A stretch of 64,000 bases of DNA, from positions 1,178,001 to 1,242,000 of the forward strand of contig NZ_CP150235.1 in assembly GCF_037974355.1 (NCBI RefSeq), read 5' to 3'. The notes under the pieces are model-generated. The model made no database searches and was not told where the DNA came from. It saw nothing but the letters and a program-made list of their open reading frames with translations. Origin of the DNA: Paenibacillus sp. FSL R5-0517. GTDB lineage: Bacteria; Bacillota; Bacilli; Paenibacillales; Paenibacillaceae. Position 1 is the first letter of the stretch; each line of letters opens with the position of its first letter. This document shows positions 9,293-19,262 of the stretch, piece after piece. Position numbers and translations under genes: made by a program.

Positions 9293-9316
9293 GAGTTGTA
9301 TCGAAGTTGTAACATT
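9293..9316. promoter_or_regulatory. Candidate response-regulator operator upstream of the two-component operon
   Basis: GAGTTGTATC-GAA-GTTGTAACATT holds two AGTTGTA half-sites 11 bases apart (9294, 9305), the helical phasing usual for OmpR/PhoB proteins. Nearly the same sequence occurs in reverse orientation at 12832-12854 in front of the ABC operon, which supports autoregulation plus control of the exporter. Confidence 0.6.
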
Positions 9317-9403
9317 TCGTGCTTCCCTCTATTCAAGCACAAGGCTTGGGATACAAAATATAGGCAGATGAAATTCATAGAGCAGGGAGATTACGAGGGT
9401 ATC

Positions 9404-10117
9404 ATGAGACCAAAAGAGATTTTAATTATTGAGGACGAGGAGTCCATTCGAGATATTTTGTCCTATTCGTTACGCAAGGAAGGATTTGAGATCAAGGAAG
9501 CAGCTACGGGTAAAGAGGGGTTGAATCTGCTTCGGGATTCGAAGCCGGATCTGATCCTGCTGGATCTGATGCTGCCGGATATGAGCGGTTTTGATGTGTG
9601 TCGGCAACTGTCTGTGAACTCCAAGATACCCGTCATCATGATCACTGCGAAGTCTGACATGCTGGACAAGGTACTTGGCATGGAGCTTGGGGCGGATGAT
9701 TATATCACGAAACCTTTTGATATCCGTGAGGTGGTTGCGCGCATTCGGGCGATCTTTCGCCGGATTGATCTCATCAGCGAGACACTGGAGAATCAGTCCT
9801 ATGAGGTGGTCAGGCTTGGCAAGCATATTGAGATTCGCAAGGATGAACGGGAAGTGTGGAAAGACGGGGAACGCGCAGGACTCACCAATAAGGAATATGA
9901 CCTGTTGTTATTTCTCGTGACCCATCATCGTAAGGTACATACACGTTCTGAACTGCTGGACAAGGTATGGGGATTTGATTTTGCAGGAGATACCCGAACG
10001 GTGGATATTCATATACAACGGATTCGCAAGAAATTGGATAGTGGTGTGCAGGGCATTTCGATGATAGAGACTGTATTTGGTGTAGGGTATAAGCTGAATA
10101 TTCAGGTGCAGACATGA
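9404..10117 (+). CDS. OmpR/PhoB-family response regulator
   Basis: 237 residues from the ATG at 9404. The receiver domain has acidic residues E10/D11, phospho-acceptor D54 (LILLDLMLP) and the MITAKSD lysine; the C-terminal winged helix has TNKEYDLLLFL and VDIHIQRIRKKL. I prefer 9404 because the protein then starts MRPKEILIIEDE; GAGGG is close and AGGGAGA somewhat far, and an ATG at 9368 remains possible. The longer reading from 9275 has no support. It overlaps the kinase by ATGA and probably regulates itself and the ABC operon at 12949. Confidence 0.92.
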   Translation: MRPKEILIIEDEESIRDILSYSLRKEGFEIKEAATGKEGLNLLRDSKPDLILLDLMLPDMSGFDVCRQLSVNSKIPVIMITAKSDMLDKVLGMELGADDYITKPFDIREVVARIRAIFRRIDLISETLENQSYEVVRLGKHIEIRKDEREVWKDGERAGLTNKEYDLLLFLVTHHRKVHTRSELLDKVWGFDFAGDTRTVDIHIQRIRKKLDSGVQGISMIETVFGVGYKLNIQVQT

Positions 10118-11580
10118 AGTGGACCATCCAGTTCAAAATGGTGGTGCTCTTCTCGGTCATCGTCTTTATCGGATTCTCCGTTCTGCTGATTCTGTCCAAT
10201 AAGGTGGCACAGGAGAATATGTACCGGGAAGTGCATGAGGACATGGTGCAATCGAAGAAAAATCTGGATATCGCGCTGAATCAGTACTTCCTGATTCATA
10301 ACAAACGCATGAGCAGAGACTCGCTCGAAGCAGGAAGCCGCGAGCTTGCGGAGCAGATTGGTTCAGCCGTTGGGGGAAAAATTACCGTATATCGCCCTGA
10401 TGCTTCACCATACGGATCTACTGGCAGTGAAGCTAATGTCGCTATGCGGTCTGACCATCCTGATGTGAAGGCGGCCATACAATCCAAGATCGCGTATACC
10501 ACAGTTGTGGATAAAGGTCGGGTCACCTCCAGTCTGTCCTTTCCGCTTCAGATGGATCAACAATTGATCGGAATTGTGCAGATGGAGAAGGATTACACGG
10601 ATTTGTTCAAACGCAACCTGCGTTTTCAAAATACGATCAAACTGTTCGCGGCGGTGATTTTCGTATTTGTATTTATCGCCTCCATCTTTATTTCCCGGAA
10701 AATCACCCAACCTATCCGTGTACTCACGAAACGTTCTGCGGAAGTGGCTCAGGGGAGTTTGAATGCAGACATTCAGATAACCACTAAGGATGAGATTGGT
10801 GAACTGGCTTCAAGCTTCACCATCATGATTGATCGTGTGCGGGAGCAGATTGATGTGATTGAGCGAGAACGGGACGAAGTGAATCAAGTACAGGCGCGAA
10901 GCAAAGTCTTTTTTGACAATGTGACACATGAACTGAAGACACCACTAACGACCATTCTGGGATACGCCCAGATTTTGCGGGATAACGGATTTACCGATCA
11001 GGATTTTTTTGACAAAGGCATGAATTATATTATCAAGGAAAGCCAGCGTCTCAACACGATGGTTGCGGATATCCTGGAGGTCTCGGTCTCCTCTGCGGTC
11101 ATTCAGGCGTACCGATTCGAACGTATCGATGTATCGGATGTTATTCGTGAAGCTTGTGAAGACATGTCGATTAAGGCGGGCAAGTACAATATAGGCATTC
11201 ACTATGAGCTGGAGGAACATCAGTATCTACAGGGAGATCGGGACAAGCTGAAGGAGGTATTCCTCAACGTTCTGGATAATTCGGTTAAATATAGTGATGT
11301 CAATTCAATCATTGAAGTACAATCCTTCCGGTTAGGTGAGACCATCGCTATTGTGATTCGTGATCAGGGGGAAGGAATCGGAGCTGAAGCACTCCAGCAT
11401 GTATTTGAACCCTTTTACCAGGATAAAGGAATCAACAGGGTGGAGAAGGGCAGCGCAGGACTGGGCTTGTCTATTGTGAAGAACATCGTGGAGCGTCATG
11501 GAGGAACAGTGGAGATGAAGAGCATCATGCGGCAAGGGACACAAGTAAATATCAGTCTTCCGGGGGAAATGAACGCATGA
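10114..11580 (+). CDS. Membrane sensor histidine kinase
   Basis: 488 residues. Topology is helix 1 (about 9-27), an extracellular sensor segment (about 30-165), helix 2 (about 172-192), HAMP ([20 protein letters not shown]), the DHp domain with phospho-acceptor H272 in [15 protein letters not shown], and an ATPase domain with [24 protein letters not shown] and [10 protein letters not shown]. It starts and stops with 4-base overlaps (10114 and 11577), forming a coupled operon with the regulator and a membrane-anchored protein. The signal is unknown. Confidence 0.93.
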   Translation: MKWTIQFKMVVLFSVIVFIGFSVLLILSNKVAQENMYREVHEDMVQSKKNLDIALNQYFLIHNKRMSRDSLEAGSRELAEQIGSAVGGKITVYRPDASPYGSTGSEANVAMRSDHPDVKAAIQSKIAYTTVVDKGRVTSSLSFPLQMDQQLIGIVQMEKDYTDLFKRNLRFQNTIKLFAAVIFVFVFIASIFISRKITQPIRVLTKRSAEVAQGSLNADIQITTKDEIGELASSFTIMIDRVREQIDVIERERDEVNQVQARSKVFFDNVTHELKTPLTTILGYAQILRDNGFTDQDFFDKGMNYIIKESQRLNTMVADILEVSVSSAVIQAYRFERIDVSDVIREACEDMSIKAGKYNIGIHYELEEHQYLQGDRDKLKEVFLNVLDNSVKYSDVNSIIEVQSFRLGETIAIVIRDQGEGIGAEALQHVFEPFYQDKGINRVEKGSAGLGLSIVKNIVERHGGTVEMKSIMRQGTQVNISLPGEMNA

Positions 11581-12746
11581 GACATCCAGGATTCTGGCGA
11601 AAGCACCGTGACAAATTGATGTTGTCAGGGCTGTTAATCGCATTTGTCAGTGGAATTTTCGGAATCGGCAGTCTGTTCAGTATGGGGAATCTCAAACCAA
11701 GAACGGTGATTATGCCAAGCGAGCAATTCAACAGCCGTCTGGCGCCGCCGCCCAGCAGTACGATTCAAGTCGAGTCGGCAACAAAGATTCCGAATGACTT
11801 CGCAATCTATGATTTTGAAGTGGTAGACCGAAATACAATTATATTAAATCAACCGGAACCTTCCTATTCAGGGCTGCGGCTGTCTCTCCTGCATCTGGAT
11901 GATAATGAAGTGAAAAATATTGCAACGAATACGGATTACGGTGTAGTCATCAGCCCGGATCACAAGAAGTTGATATACTCCCAATATCGGGCGGGTCAAG
12001 CGCAGAAGACGACGTATGAGTATATGATTCAGAGCGGGGAACGTCGCAAACTTTCGAACGATAACTCGTATTACAGAGTGTTTACAGGGAATGAATCCTA
12101 CATCGGTCAGGATGATCTCTTATTCAAACAAGTCGATCTAAAGCAGGAAACGAGTCAGACCATCTACACGCATGATGAGCTGATGGGCATGTTTGCTGGA
12201 ACAGGACAAGGACGAGAAAAAGGATCGAGTGATACATTTATCGTTATGGATGTCTTTGAGGTCAGTGAAGATCTGAAGCAGTTCTATATGCTGGTGATGT
12301 TGAAAGAAAACTATGCCATATATCGTGTGTCGCTTGAGGATGCGCATGAAGTGAAGGCATATGCGGCAATGGAAGAGATTCAACAGTACAAGTTACTGAA
12401 GAACGGGGACATGCTCATCCAGGGAACGATCAATAAGGTGCAGGGATTATATCGGTATCGTGCAGAACAGAAGCAATATGAACTGGTCCTGAAAGGGTCC
12501 ATCTGGAGCTTCGAACTGGATGCAGATCAATCGCGAATTGCTTATTTTTTGCCAATGGATAATCAGAATCAGAAGAATGAATTGCATATTGCCTATCTGA
12601 ATGACAGCAAGCTTTCGTCAGATACGGTGATCTACCGTAATATTGATAGCTTCATCAAACTCAGATGGAATGATGACGAACTATTTGCAGTAGGAAGCAC
12701 CATGGATAAAAGTGAAATGTACCGCTTTAGTTTCAGAGCCTGGTAA
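11577..12746 (+). CDS. Membrane-anchored extracytoplasmic protein, possible beta-propeller, co-translated with the kinase
   Basis: 389 residues: a basic N-terminus ([13 protein letters not shown]), one membrane helix (about 14-35, [21 protein letters not shown]), a Pro/Ser linker, and a long outside region of repeated short strands with dividing aromatic and Asp positions ([44 protein letters not shown]). The pattern recalls WD40/TolB-like propellers, but I do not recognise the family. The ATGA overlap with the kinase suggests its product works with it, perhaps as a signal-modulating or cell-wall sensing partner. A terminator follows. Confidence 0.6.
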   Translation: MRHPGFWRKHRDKLMLSGLLIAFVSGIFGIGSLFSMGNLKPRTVIMPSEQFNSRLAPPPSSTIQVESATKIPNDFAIYDFEVVDRNTIILNQPEPSYSGLRLSLLHLDDNEVKNIATNTDYGVVISPDHKKLIYSQYRAGQAQKTTYEYMIQSGERRKLSNDNSYYRVFTGNESYIGQDDLLFKQVDLKQETSQTIYTHDELMGMFAGTGQGREKGSSDTFIVMDVFEVSEDLKQFYMLVMLKENYAIYRVSLEDAHEVKAYAAMEEIQQYKLLKNGDMLIQGTINKVQGLYRYRAEQKQYELVLKGSIWSFELDADQSRIAYFLPMDNQNQKNELHIAYLNDSKLSSDTVIYRNIDSFIKLRWNDDELFAVGSTMDKSEMYRFSFRAW

Positions 12747-12768
12747 GCTATGGAAGGCATATGAAGAT

Positions 12769-12824
12769 AAGACCTTGGTCTGGATGAGGCTGGCGACAGC
12801 TCCCATGCGGACAAGGTCTTTTTG
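12769..12824 (+). terminator. Terminator of the two-component operon
   Basis: AAGACCTTG (12769-12777) pairs with CAAGGTCTT (12812-12820), followed by a T-run. The long loop holds a further GCTG/CAGC pairing. Confidence 0.75.
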
Positions 12825-12831
12825 TTATGAC

Positions 12832-12886
12832 AATTTACAAATTGGATACAACTCCGGTCAGCCTGGATACATCTCCACTCTATACT
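12832..12886 (+). promoter_or_regulatory. Candidate activator-dependent promoter of the ABC exporter operon
   Basis: A TATACT -10 (12881-12886) has no good -35. In its place are two direct repeats, TGGATACAACTCC (12843-12855) and TGGATACATCTCC (12864-12876), 21 bases apart, which is two helical turns. The reverse complement of 12832-12854 matches the site in front of the response-regulator gene. This fits activation by that regulator. Confidence 0.6.
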
Positions 12887-12948
12887 AAAAGGGAATATGC
12901 TACGCGAATCTATACATACTTGGCAAGTAGAAAGGAAGACATGCAGTA

Positions 12949-13632
12949 ATGCTTCAAGTTGATCAATTATCCCACTCGTTCCGTAATAGCCAGGGAATCG
13001 TACCGGTGCTTCAAGACATCAACCTGACGATTGCAGAAGGCAAGATGGTGGCGCTGCTGGGAAGTTCAGGTTCAGGCAAGTCCACGCTGCTGAATCTGAT
13101 GGCGGGGCTGATGAAGCCGGATCAAGGCAGGATTCTGATTGCGGGACAAGATATTGTTCGTTTCAGTGAGAATCGCCTGGCTGAGTTCAGGCGCAGTCAT
13201 ATCGGATTTATTTTCCAGTCGTATGAGCTGCTGTCCAATCTCACGATTCGGGAAAATGTAGAGTTACCGTTGGTGTTCATGGGGATCAGCCCTTCGAAGC
13301 GCAAAGCAAAAGCATTGAAACTATTGGATCAGGTTGGACTAAGTGAAAAAGCAAACTTGTTCCCGTCCCAGTTGTCGGGCGGTCAACAACAACGTGTCAG
13401 TATTGCACGCTCACTCATTACCGAACCCTCGGTGATCTTCGCAGATGAGCCTACCGGGAATCTGGATACCGAGACAGAGGAAGAGATTATTGCAATTTTG
13501 CAGCAGCTTAACCGGGAGCTGAATACCACCTTTGTTATTGTGACACATGAAGCAGAAGTCGCGGAACAGATGCAGGTTGTACTTACATTGCAACATGGAA
13601 TATTGGTTGAAGAGGCTGTAAGGGAAGTTTGA
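12949..13632 (+). CDS. ABC transporter ATP-binding protein, MacB/LolD class
   Basis: 227 residues. Walker A is GSSGSGKST, the Q-loop region is IGFIFQSYELL, the signature is [15 protein letters not shown], Walker B is VIFADEPTGNLDT, and the H-loop is VTHEAEVAEQM. The SYELLSNLTIRENVELPL segment is characteristic of the LolD/MacB/YknY group that energises FtsX-fold permeases. AAAGGAAG precedes the ATG. It is the first gene of an ATPase-permease-adaptor operon, like B. subtilis yknXYZ-type systems, and probably exports or protects against an envelope-active compound. Confidence 0.93.
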   Translation: MLQVDQLSHSFRNSQGIVPVLQDINLTIAEGKMVALLGSSGSGKSTLLNLMAGLMKPDQGRILIAGQDIVRFSENRLAEFRRSHIGFIFQSYELLSNLTIRENVELPLVFMGISPSKRKAKALKLLDQVGLSEKANLFPSQLSGGQQQRVSIARSLITEPSVIFADEPTGNLDTETEEEIIAILQQLNRELNTTFVIVTHEAEVAEQMQVVLTLQHGILVEEAVREV

Positions 13633-13650
13633 GGCAAAAGGAGAGGAAAT

Positions 13651-15021
13651 GTGAGAATACGGGATGTAGCACGTATGGCCTGGGGACAGATCATTCGCAG
13701 GAAAATGGTCACGCTGCTGTGCATGATGGGGTTGTCCATCGGTTCTGCCGCCATGATCATTGCACTTAGCGTGGGGCAGTCCGTACAGGCCTATAGCGAG
13801 AAAACATTGAACGACAATTACAAGATGGATGAGATCACAATTACGCCCAATGAAGGCATACGTACGGGGAACGGCAAGGGGGGCGGTCAGAGCTCGACAT
13901 TTGAACGCGGTGCGCTGACGCTGGAGAAGATTCAGATTATTCAGAGAATTCCCCATGTGGTTGCTGTGGCACCCATGTTAAAGCTGGATTCGTTGGAGAT
14001 GGTGCTTCCGGATGGTCGCAGTACATACGTTGAAGTTATTGGCACGGAACTGCAGACCCTGGGCGGGTTCGGATATAAATATGCCGAGGGACGTGCGGCG
14101 GAGGATGGTCGTATGGCGGTGACCAGCTATGGGGCCGCATTCGGACTTGTAGACCCGAAAGTAACTCAGAAGTTATTCGAGCAGTTGAATGCTGATCCAT
14201 ATAACAATGAGCTCCTGCAGCAGTATACGGAAATGTCATCCAAGCAGGATCAGTTGGTTCAGCAGCGTGTCCAGTTCCGATATGAAGATTATGCGGATGC
14301 GAGTAAAACCAAAATGAGTGGCTCTGTACGTGTATCAGGCGAGCTTACGAAACCTTCCAACATGGATGAGATGAGTGCTCAGGGCGACAAAAAAGTATAT
14401 CTGCCGCTGGACACAGCACGTGCATTGCAGGATGAGCTTGGATTGCAACAGGCGGATAGTAGTGCAGCCAAGCGTCTGAACTCAGCCTTGGTCAAAGTGG
14501 AGGATAAACGCTATGTATCCCAGGTTGAAGAACAGATCCAGAAGCTGACGTTAAATACACAGAGCAATCTCTTCCAGGAGGAAGCAATGGCTGGCCAACT
14601 GGCGATGTATCAACAAGCGGCATTGGGCATCGGTGGTTTTATCATGTTGCTGGCCTCGTTGTCCATTGTTGTAGCGATGATCATGTCTACGCATCAACGG
14701 CGCAAGCAGATTGGTGTAATGAAGGTGCTGGGGGCGAATCTGTGGCAGATCCGCCAGATGTTTATAACGGAAGCAGCGATGCTTGGATTAATGGGCGGCA
14801 TGGCAGGTGTTGGAATTGCCTTTGCTGCCCTCGACGGGGTGAACAGTCTGCTCGCGAGTCAGATGGCAGATCAGGTCAATGGTCCGATGACCGTGGTTAT
14901 TCAGCAGTCCGCTCTGCCGCTCGGCATCGTGTTTGCTGTGCTGGTCGGTGTTGTATCGGGAATATATCCGGCAATTAGCGCATCGCGGACCAACGCATTA
15001 ACTGTGATCAAATCAATGTAA
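13651..15021 (+). CDS. MacB/FtsX-family ABC permease
   Basis: 456 residues, GTG start with AAAGGAGAGG upstream. One helix at about 19-42 is followed by a large extracellular MacB-like domain (about 43-325), then three C-terminal helices: about 328-348 (LGIGGFIMLLASLSIVVAMIM), 375-400 and 417-440. The cytoplasmic QRRKQIGVMKVLGANLWQIRQMF motif after the second helix and the ending IYPAISASRTNALTVIKSM are FtsX-permease hallmarks. Works with the preceding ATPase and following adaptor. Confidence 0.92.
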   Translation: MRIRDVARMAWGQIIRRKMVTLLCMMGLSIGSAAMIIALSVGQSVQAYSEKTLNDNYKMDEITITPNEGIRTGNGKGGGQSSTFERGALTLEKIQIIQRIPHVVAVAPMLKLDSLEMVLPDGRSTYVEVIGTELQTLGGFGYKYAEGRAAEDGRMAVTSYGAAFGLVDPKVTQKLFEQLNADPYNNELLQQYTEMSSKQDQLVQQRVQFRYEDYADASKTKMSGSVRVSGELTKPSNMDEMSAQGDKKVYLPLDTARALQDELGLQQADSSAAKRLNSALVKVEDKRYVSQVEEQIQKLTLNTQSNLFQEEAMAGQLAMYQQAALGIGGFIMLLASLSIVVAMIMSTHQRRKQIGVMKVLGANLWQIRQMFITEAAMLGLMGGMAGVGIAFAALDGVNSLLASQMADQVNGPMTVVIQQSALPLGIVFAVLVGVVSGIYPAISASRTNALTVIKSM

Positions 15022-15049
15022 TTTTATCAGCGAAAGGGAAATTGGGCAC

Positions 15050-16126
15050 ATGAAGAAATGGATTAAAATCATCATCACGGTTGTACTTTTGGCAGGTGTG
15101 GGGTACTGGCTGTATGAAAAGTACAAACCAAAACCGGAGGCACCTGTTGAGATCCCGCCGCCAATTACGTTTGATGTTACACAAGAAACGATGACGCAAA
15201 CGATTCAGGTAAAAGGGAAATCCGTATATACCGATCAGACGGATATCTATGCTCCATATGCTTCGAACATCCAGCAGTGGCATGTGAAAAGTGGTGAGCA
15301 GGTGAGCAAGGGGGATATCCTGTTTACACTCGACACGTCCACGTTACAAACGGAAGTCGAGCAATTGCAGAGCGATCTGGAGAAAGCCCAGCTTGAAAAT
15401 AAGATGAATCAGGTTAGCCTGGATCAGGCGAATATGAGCGAACCGCTTGGCGTGACGGAAGAAGAGCGCAAGAAGGCATTTGCGGACCGGGAAGCCAAAC
15501 GCCTGACGTATGAATTGAATCAAAAAGCACTGGTCCTGAGGGAGAAGGAGATACAGAAAAAGCAGGCCGTGATGAGCAAGTCCACTGTGTATGCTTCCGC
15601 CTCCGGTATATTTCAGATGAATGAAGAGGACAGCAAGACACGTGCAGTGACGGAAGGACAGCTAATCGGGTCCATTACCAATATCAGCAAACTGAAATTC
15701 ATGACGATTGTTGGTGAAGAAGAGATGTTCAGACTTAAGGTGGGTATGCCGGTTAAGGTACGAATGACAGCGCAGAAAGACCTGCAATTCACCGGGAAGG
15801 TAAGCAAGGTGTCCAAGTTCGCCCGGAAGAGTACCGATACCGACCTCAAGCAGGCTTCCCAGTTTGACGTGGTCATTGATCTGAAGCCGGATGCAAGGAT
15901 GTATGGAGGCGTGAGTCTGGAAGGCGATATCGAGACGATGCGTAAGGATAAAGTGACGGTTGTGTCCAGCTTGGCCATCATGCGGGATCAGACCGAACCT
16001 TACGTCCTGTTAGACAAAGGGAACGGACTGACAGAGCCGCTGACCATTAAGGCTGGAATGGAATCGGGGGACAAGACGGAAGTGGTAAGCGGGTTAAAAC
16101 CGGGAGATGTCGTTGTTCTGCCCTAG
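15050..16126 (+). CDS. Membrane-fusion (HlyD/RND-adaptor-like) protein
   Basis: 358 residues with an N-terminal membrane anchor (IKIIITVVLLAGVGYWLY). Then a lipoyl half-motif (ADIYAPYASNIQQWHVKSGEQVSKGDILFTLD-like), a coiled-coil hairpin (about 100-175; LQSDLEKAQLENKMNQVSLDQ), and beta-barrel and membrane-proximal domains (VGMPVKVRM, GMESGDKTEVVSGLKPGDVV). This is the YknX-like adaptor of Gram-positive MacB-type systems. Last gene of the operon; a weak hairpin (GAGGTTCATT with AATGAGCCTC, 16159-16193) follows without a T-run. Confidence 0.9.
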   Translation: MKKWIKIIITVVLLAGVGYWLYEKYKPKPEAPVEIPPPITFDVTQETMTQTIQVKGKSVYTDQTDIYAPYASNIQQWHVKSGEQVSKGDILFTLDTSTLQTEVEQLQSDLEKAQLENKMNQVSLDQANMSEPLGVTEEERKKAFADREAKRLTYELNQKALVLREKEIQKKQAVMSKSTVYASASGIFQMNEEDSKTRAVTEGQLIGSITNISKLKFMTIVGEEEMFRLKVGMPVKVRMTAQKDLQFTGKVSKVSKFARKSTDTDLKQASQFDVVIDLKPDARMYGGVSLEGDIETMRKDKVTVVSSLAIMRDQTEPYVLLDKGNGLTEPLTIKAGMESGDKTEVVSGLKPGDVVVLP

Positions 16127-16651
16127 ACAAACGGGTGAAATTCGACCTTGATCAACACGAGGTTCATTGTGGTATAAGGCCAGAATGAGCCTCTGGTGTG
16201 ATTAGGGGCAAGGGGTGTCCAGATTCCTGCCTGAATTATGGAAAAAAATATAATTAAATTTATTTAATTCAATTTACAGTAATATTTACATGTCGTATAA
16301 TCATACATAAGGAGGTGACACCGAACATCAAGTTTGTAGATGGGCAGGCGATGGCCTTTTTTTAAACCGCTTAAAGAAAGCGCTTACCGAAGCGGAAGAT
16401 TCAAGTATCCTGTAAATCCATCTCCACACTTCTTCATGTCTAACACACAATCACCCACACCCACCACATTATACTCATTCTCATGGTTCGCCCTCACACA
16501 ATTTGTTTGTTCAAGTTTCCAGTTATACAACCATTTCTTATGGAGGTGATACAACCAACTCATCCGAACGTTCTCTTCGTGCTAAGCATCATCATGACAC
16601 AGAGGATCAGACATGAGTACAACCCAATCTAACTAAAGGAAAGGTGGAACT
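16127..16651. other. Promoter and long leader of the GH6 cellulase gene
   Basis: No supported coding sequence. The stretch 16301-16651 would be a leader of roughly 340 bases. It contains GGAGGTGA at 16311, an imperfect hairpin ending in seven T near 16362, a CCGCTT/AAGCGG hairpin (16367-16395) whose loop carries a cre-like AGAAAGCGCTTACC, a C/A-rich unstructured stretch (about 16440-16475), and a second GGAGGTGA at 16542. Neither GGAGGTGA is followed by a usable start. Confidence 0.6.
16273..16301 (+). promoter_or_regulatory. Sigma-A-type promoter of the GH6 cellulase gene
   Basis: TTTACA (16273-16278), 17-base spacer, perfect TATAAT (16296-16301). Transcription from here gives the long leader described separately. 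Confidence 0.75.
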
Positions 16652-19096
16652 ATGAAGACTACATTGAAAACCAGATCAAGAGGTAAGAAGATCCTGCGCA
16701 AAGGAGTAAAGCAAATGTTGGCGGCAACACTGCTGGCGGCGGGGATTTTCCCGGGAATGTCTCCGGGCCTGACTCAGGCGGCTGAAGCACATGTGGATAA
16801 TCCATTTGTAGGGGCAACAGCTTATTTGAATGAGGACTATTCGGCTCTTGTGGATACGTCCATTGCGTTGACCAATGATGCATCGCTGAAGGCACAGATG
16901 GAGACGGTCAAATCGTATCCAACCGCAGTGTGGATTGACCGGATTGCTGCGATCTATGGCGGTACGGACAATGCGGGTCGCAAAAGCGTTGAGGAACATC
17001 TCGATGCTGTTCTTGCCCAAAAGAAACCCGGGACACCAATAACGGCTTCATTCGTTATCTATAACTTGCCAGGTCGGGATTGTCATGCCCTTGCTTCGAA
17101 TGGTGAACTTCCACTAACACAGGCTGCACTACAGACGTATAAAACGGATTATATTGATGTGATTGCAGATATCTTCGCAGATCCGAAGTATCAGGATATT
17201 CGCATTATCGCTGTCATTGAACCGGACAGTCTGCCTAACCTTGTGACCAACCTGAGTACACCAGCTTGTGGTCAAGCCAGCTCAACAGGTATCTATGAGG
17301 CCGGTGTGAAGTATGCATTGGACAAGCTGCACGCGATTCCGAATGTGTACAACTATCTGGATATCGGTCACTCCGGCTGGCTTGGATGGGATAACAACCG
17401 TTCTGCGGCAGTTGCGTTATATACGGACGTAGTTAATGATACTGCGGCAGGTCTGCAGAGTGCAGATGGCTTCATTACGAACACGGCGAATACCACACCG
17501 CTGGGAGAGCCGAACCTGTCCAACCCGGATCTCAATATCGGTGGACAACCGATTAAATCAGCCAAGTTTTATGAGTGGAATCCGTATTTTGACGAAACCG
17601 ATTTCACCGCCGCGCTGTATACCGATTTCGTACAAGCCGGCTGGCCAAGCAGCACAGGTTTCCTGATCGATACTAGCCGGAACGGCTGGGGCGGGGTAGA
17701 CCGTCCAACATCGGCTACGGGCAGCAACATCAACGATTATGTAAATTCCGGACGTGTAGATCGCCGGGAGCATCGAGGGAACTGGTGTAATGCCAGTGGA
17801 GCTGGCATAGGGGAAGTCCCTAAGGCAGCGCCAGGACCAGCGCATCTGGATGCGTATGTCTGGGTGAAACCTCCGGGTGAATCCGATGGCTCCAGTTCCG
17901 AAATTCCGAATAACGAAGGCAAAGGTTTCGACCGGATGTGTGACCCGACCTTCACCACTCGGGATGGTGTACTAACAGGTGCATTGCCCAATGCTCCGGT
18001 ATCGGGTCACTGGTTCCATGATCAATTCGTGGCACTGGTGAAGAACTCATTCCCTGTGCTGCCTGCAAGTAATGGTGGAGGCAATCCTCCGGGAGGTAAT
18101 ACAGCTCCGGCTGCACCCACAACTTTGACGGCTACTGCCGGTAACGCTCAGGTCTCCTTGACGTGGACGGCTTCTGCAGGTGCGACCAGTTATAGCGTGA
18201 AGCGGGGACTGAGCGCATCAGGTCCATTCACAACGATCGCAGCCAATGTGAGTGGAACATCCTACACCAATACTGGCTTGATCAATGGTACAACCTATTA
18301 TTATGTGGTCACGGCAACCAATGCTGTAGGTGAAAGTGTTAATTCTGCCACAGCAATTGCTACACCGGTTGCAGGGGTAACGGCGCCAGCTGCACCGACT
18401 GCGCTCACAGCAACCGCAGGTAATGCACAGGTGAGTCTGACGTGGACTGCCTCTACAGGTGCAGCAAGTTATAATGTGAAACGGGCGCTGAGTGCAGCAG
18501 GTCCGTTCACAACAATCGCGACGAATGTGAGTGGTACGTCATACACCAACACTTCCCTGACGAACGGAACAACGTATCATTATGTGGTAAGTGCAGTGAA
18601 CACAGCAGGGCAAAGTGCCAATTCTGCTGTAGCTTCCGCGACACCTCAAAGTGTCGTTGTACCGACAAGTGATCTTGTCCTGCAATATCGTGCTGGAGAT
18701 ACCAATGCGCTGGACAGCCAGATCAAACCGTATTTCAACATTAAAAATCTGGGCAGTACTGCTGTGAATCTGAGTGATCTGAAGATCCGGTATTACTTCT
18801 CCAAAGAAGGATCGGCTGCAATGGATTCAGCCATTGATTACGCTCAAGTTGGCGGAGCCAATATTCAGCGCACCTTCACAGACTCGTATGTAGAGCTGAG
18901 CTTCACAGCTGGCGCTGGCAGCATTCAGGCTGGTGGACAGACTGGCGATATCCAGCTTCGCATGTACAAAACAGACTGGTCCAACTTTGACGAGACGAAT
19001 GATTACTCCTTCGATCCAACGAAAACATCCTATCAGGATTGGAACAAGGTAACACTCTATCAAGGTGGAAACCTGGTATGGGGCATTGAGCCTTAA
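16652..19096 (+). CDS. Secreted GH6 cellulase (cellobiohydrolase-type) with two Fn3 modules and CBM3
   Basis: 814 residues; start supported by AAAGGTGG. A long export signal ends near QAAEA (about residue 46). Residues about 50-475 are a GH6 catalytic domain: VWIDRIAAIYGG, VIYNLPGRDCHALASNGE, the general-acid segment VIEPDSLPNLV, YLDIGHSGWLGW, and the substrate-lining AYVWVKPPGESDGSS. The insertions around the last motif resemble exo-acting family members, so cellobiohydrolase is more likely than endoglucanase. Two Fn3 modules (about 484-572 and 578-665) are close duplicates, followed by a CBM3 (about 671-814, LVLQYRAGD..IKPYFNIKNLG). It attacks crystalline cellulose outside the cell. Confidence 0.93.
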   Translation: MKTTLKTRSRGKKILRKGVKQMLAATLLAAGIFPGMSPGLTQAAEAHVDNPFVGATAYLNEDYSALVDTSIALTNDASLKAQMETVKSYPTAVWIDRIAAIYGGTDNAGRKSVEEHLDAVLAQKKPGTPITASFVIYNLPGRDCHALASNGELPLTQAALQTYKTDYIDVIADIFADPKYQDIRIIAVIEPDSLPNLVTNLSTPACGQASSTGIYEAGVKYALDKLHAIPNVYNYLDIGHSGWLGWDNNRSAAVALYTDVVNDTAAGLQSADGFITNTANTTPLGEPNLSNPDLNIGGQPIKSAKFYEWNPYFDETDFTAALYTDFVQAGWPSSTGFLIDTSRNGWGGVDRPTSATGSNINDYVNSGRVDRREHRGNWCNASGAGIGEVPKAAPGPAHLDAYVWVKPPGESDGSSSEIPNNEGKGFDRMCDPTFTTRDGVLTGALPNAPVSGHWFHDQFVALVKNSFPVLPASNGGGNPPGGNTAPAAPTTLTATAGNAQVSLTWTASAGATSYSVKRGLSASGPFTTIAANVSGTSYTNTGLINGTTYYYVVTATNAVGESVNSATAIATPVAGVTAPAAPTALTATAGNAQVSLTWTASTGAASYNVKRALSAAGPFTTIATNVSGTSYTNTSLTNGTTYHYVVSAVNTAGQSANSAVASATPQSVVVPTSDLVLQYRAGDTNALDSQIKPYFNIKNLGSTAVNLSDLKIRYYFSKEGSAAMDSAIDYAQVGGANIQRTFTDSYVELSFTAGAGSIQAGGQTGDIQLRMYKTDWSNFDETNDYSFDPTKTSYQDWNKVTLYQGGNLVWGIEP

Positions 19097-19116
19097 ACTT
19101 TATTTGTAACTGTCTT

Positions 19117-19156
19117 AACCGCGATCCTCAGTGTGTTAGAGGATCGCGGTTTTTTG
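19117..19156 (+). terminator. Terminator of the GH6 gene
   Basis: AACCGCGATCCTC (19117-19129) pairs perfectly with GAGGATCGCGGTT (19139-19151), followed by TTTTT. Confidence 0.92.
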
Positions 19157-19262
19157 CTATGCATTACAAGAGTCATTCTAGATTGAAGTTCTCACTTGAA
19201 CAATGTATGTATAATCGCTTGAAGATCCGTAATTAGGGATGTAAGAGCGGGCGTATCAGGCT

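Noticed and set aside
16342..16360. Fluoride-riboswitch-like GGCGATGG word in the GH6 leader
   Set aside because: Only the short word matches; the required second stem and conserved loop are absent, and the downstream gene is a cellulase.
16340..16549. 69-codon frame in the GH6 leader
   Set aside because: GGAGGTGA is 21 bases before its ATG, too far, and the peptide has no fold-like or leader-peptide features; regulatory leader is a better reading.
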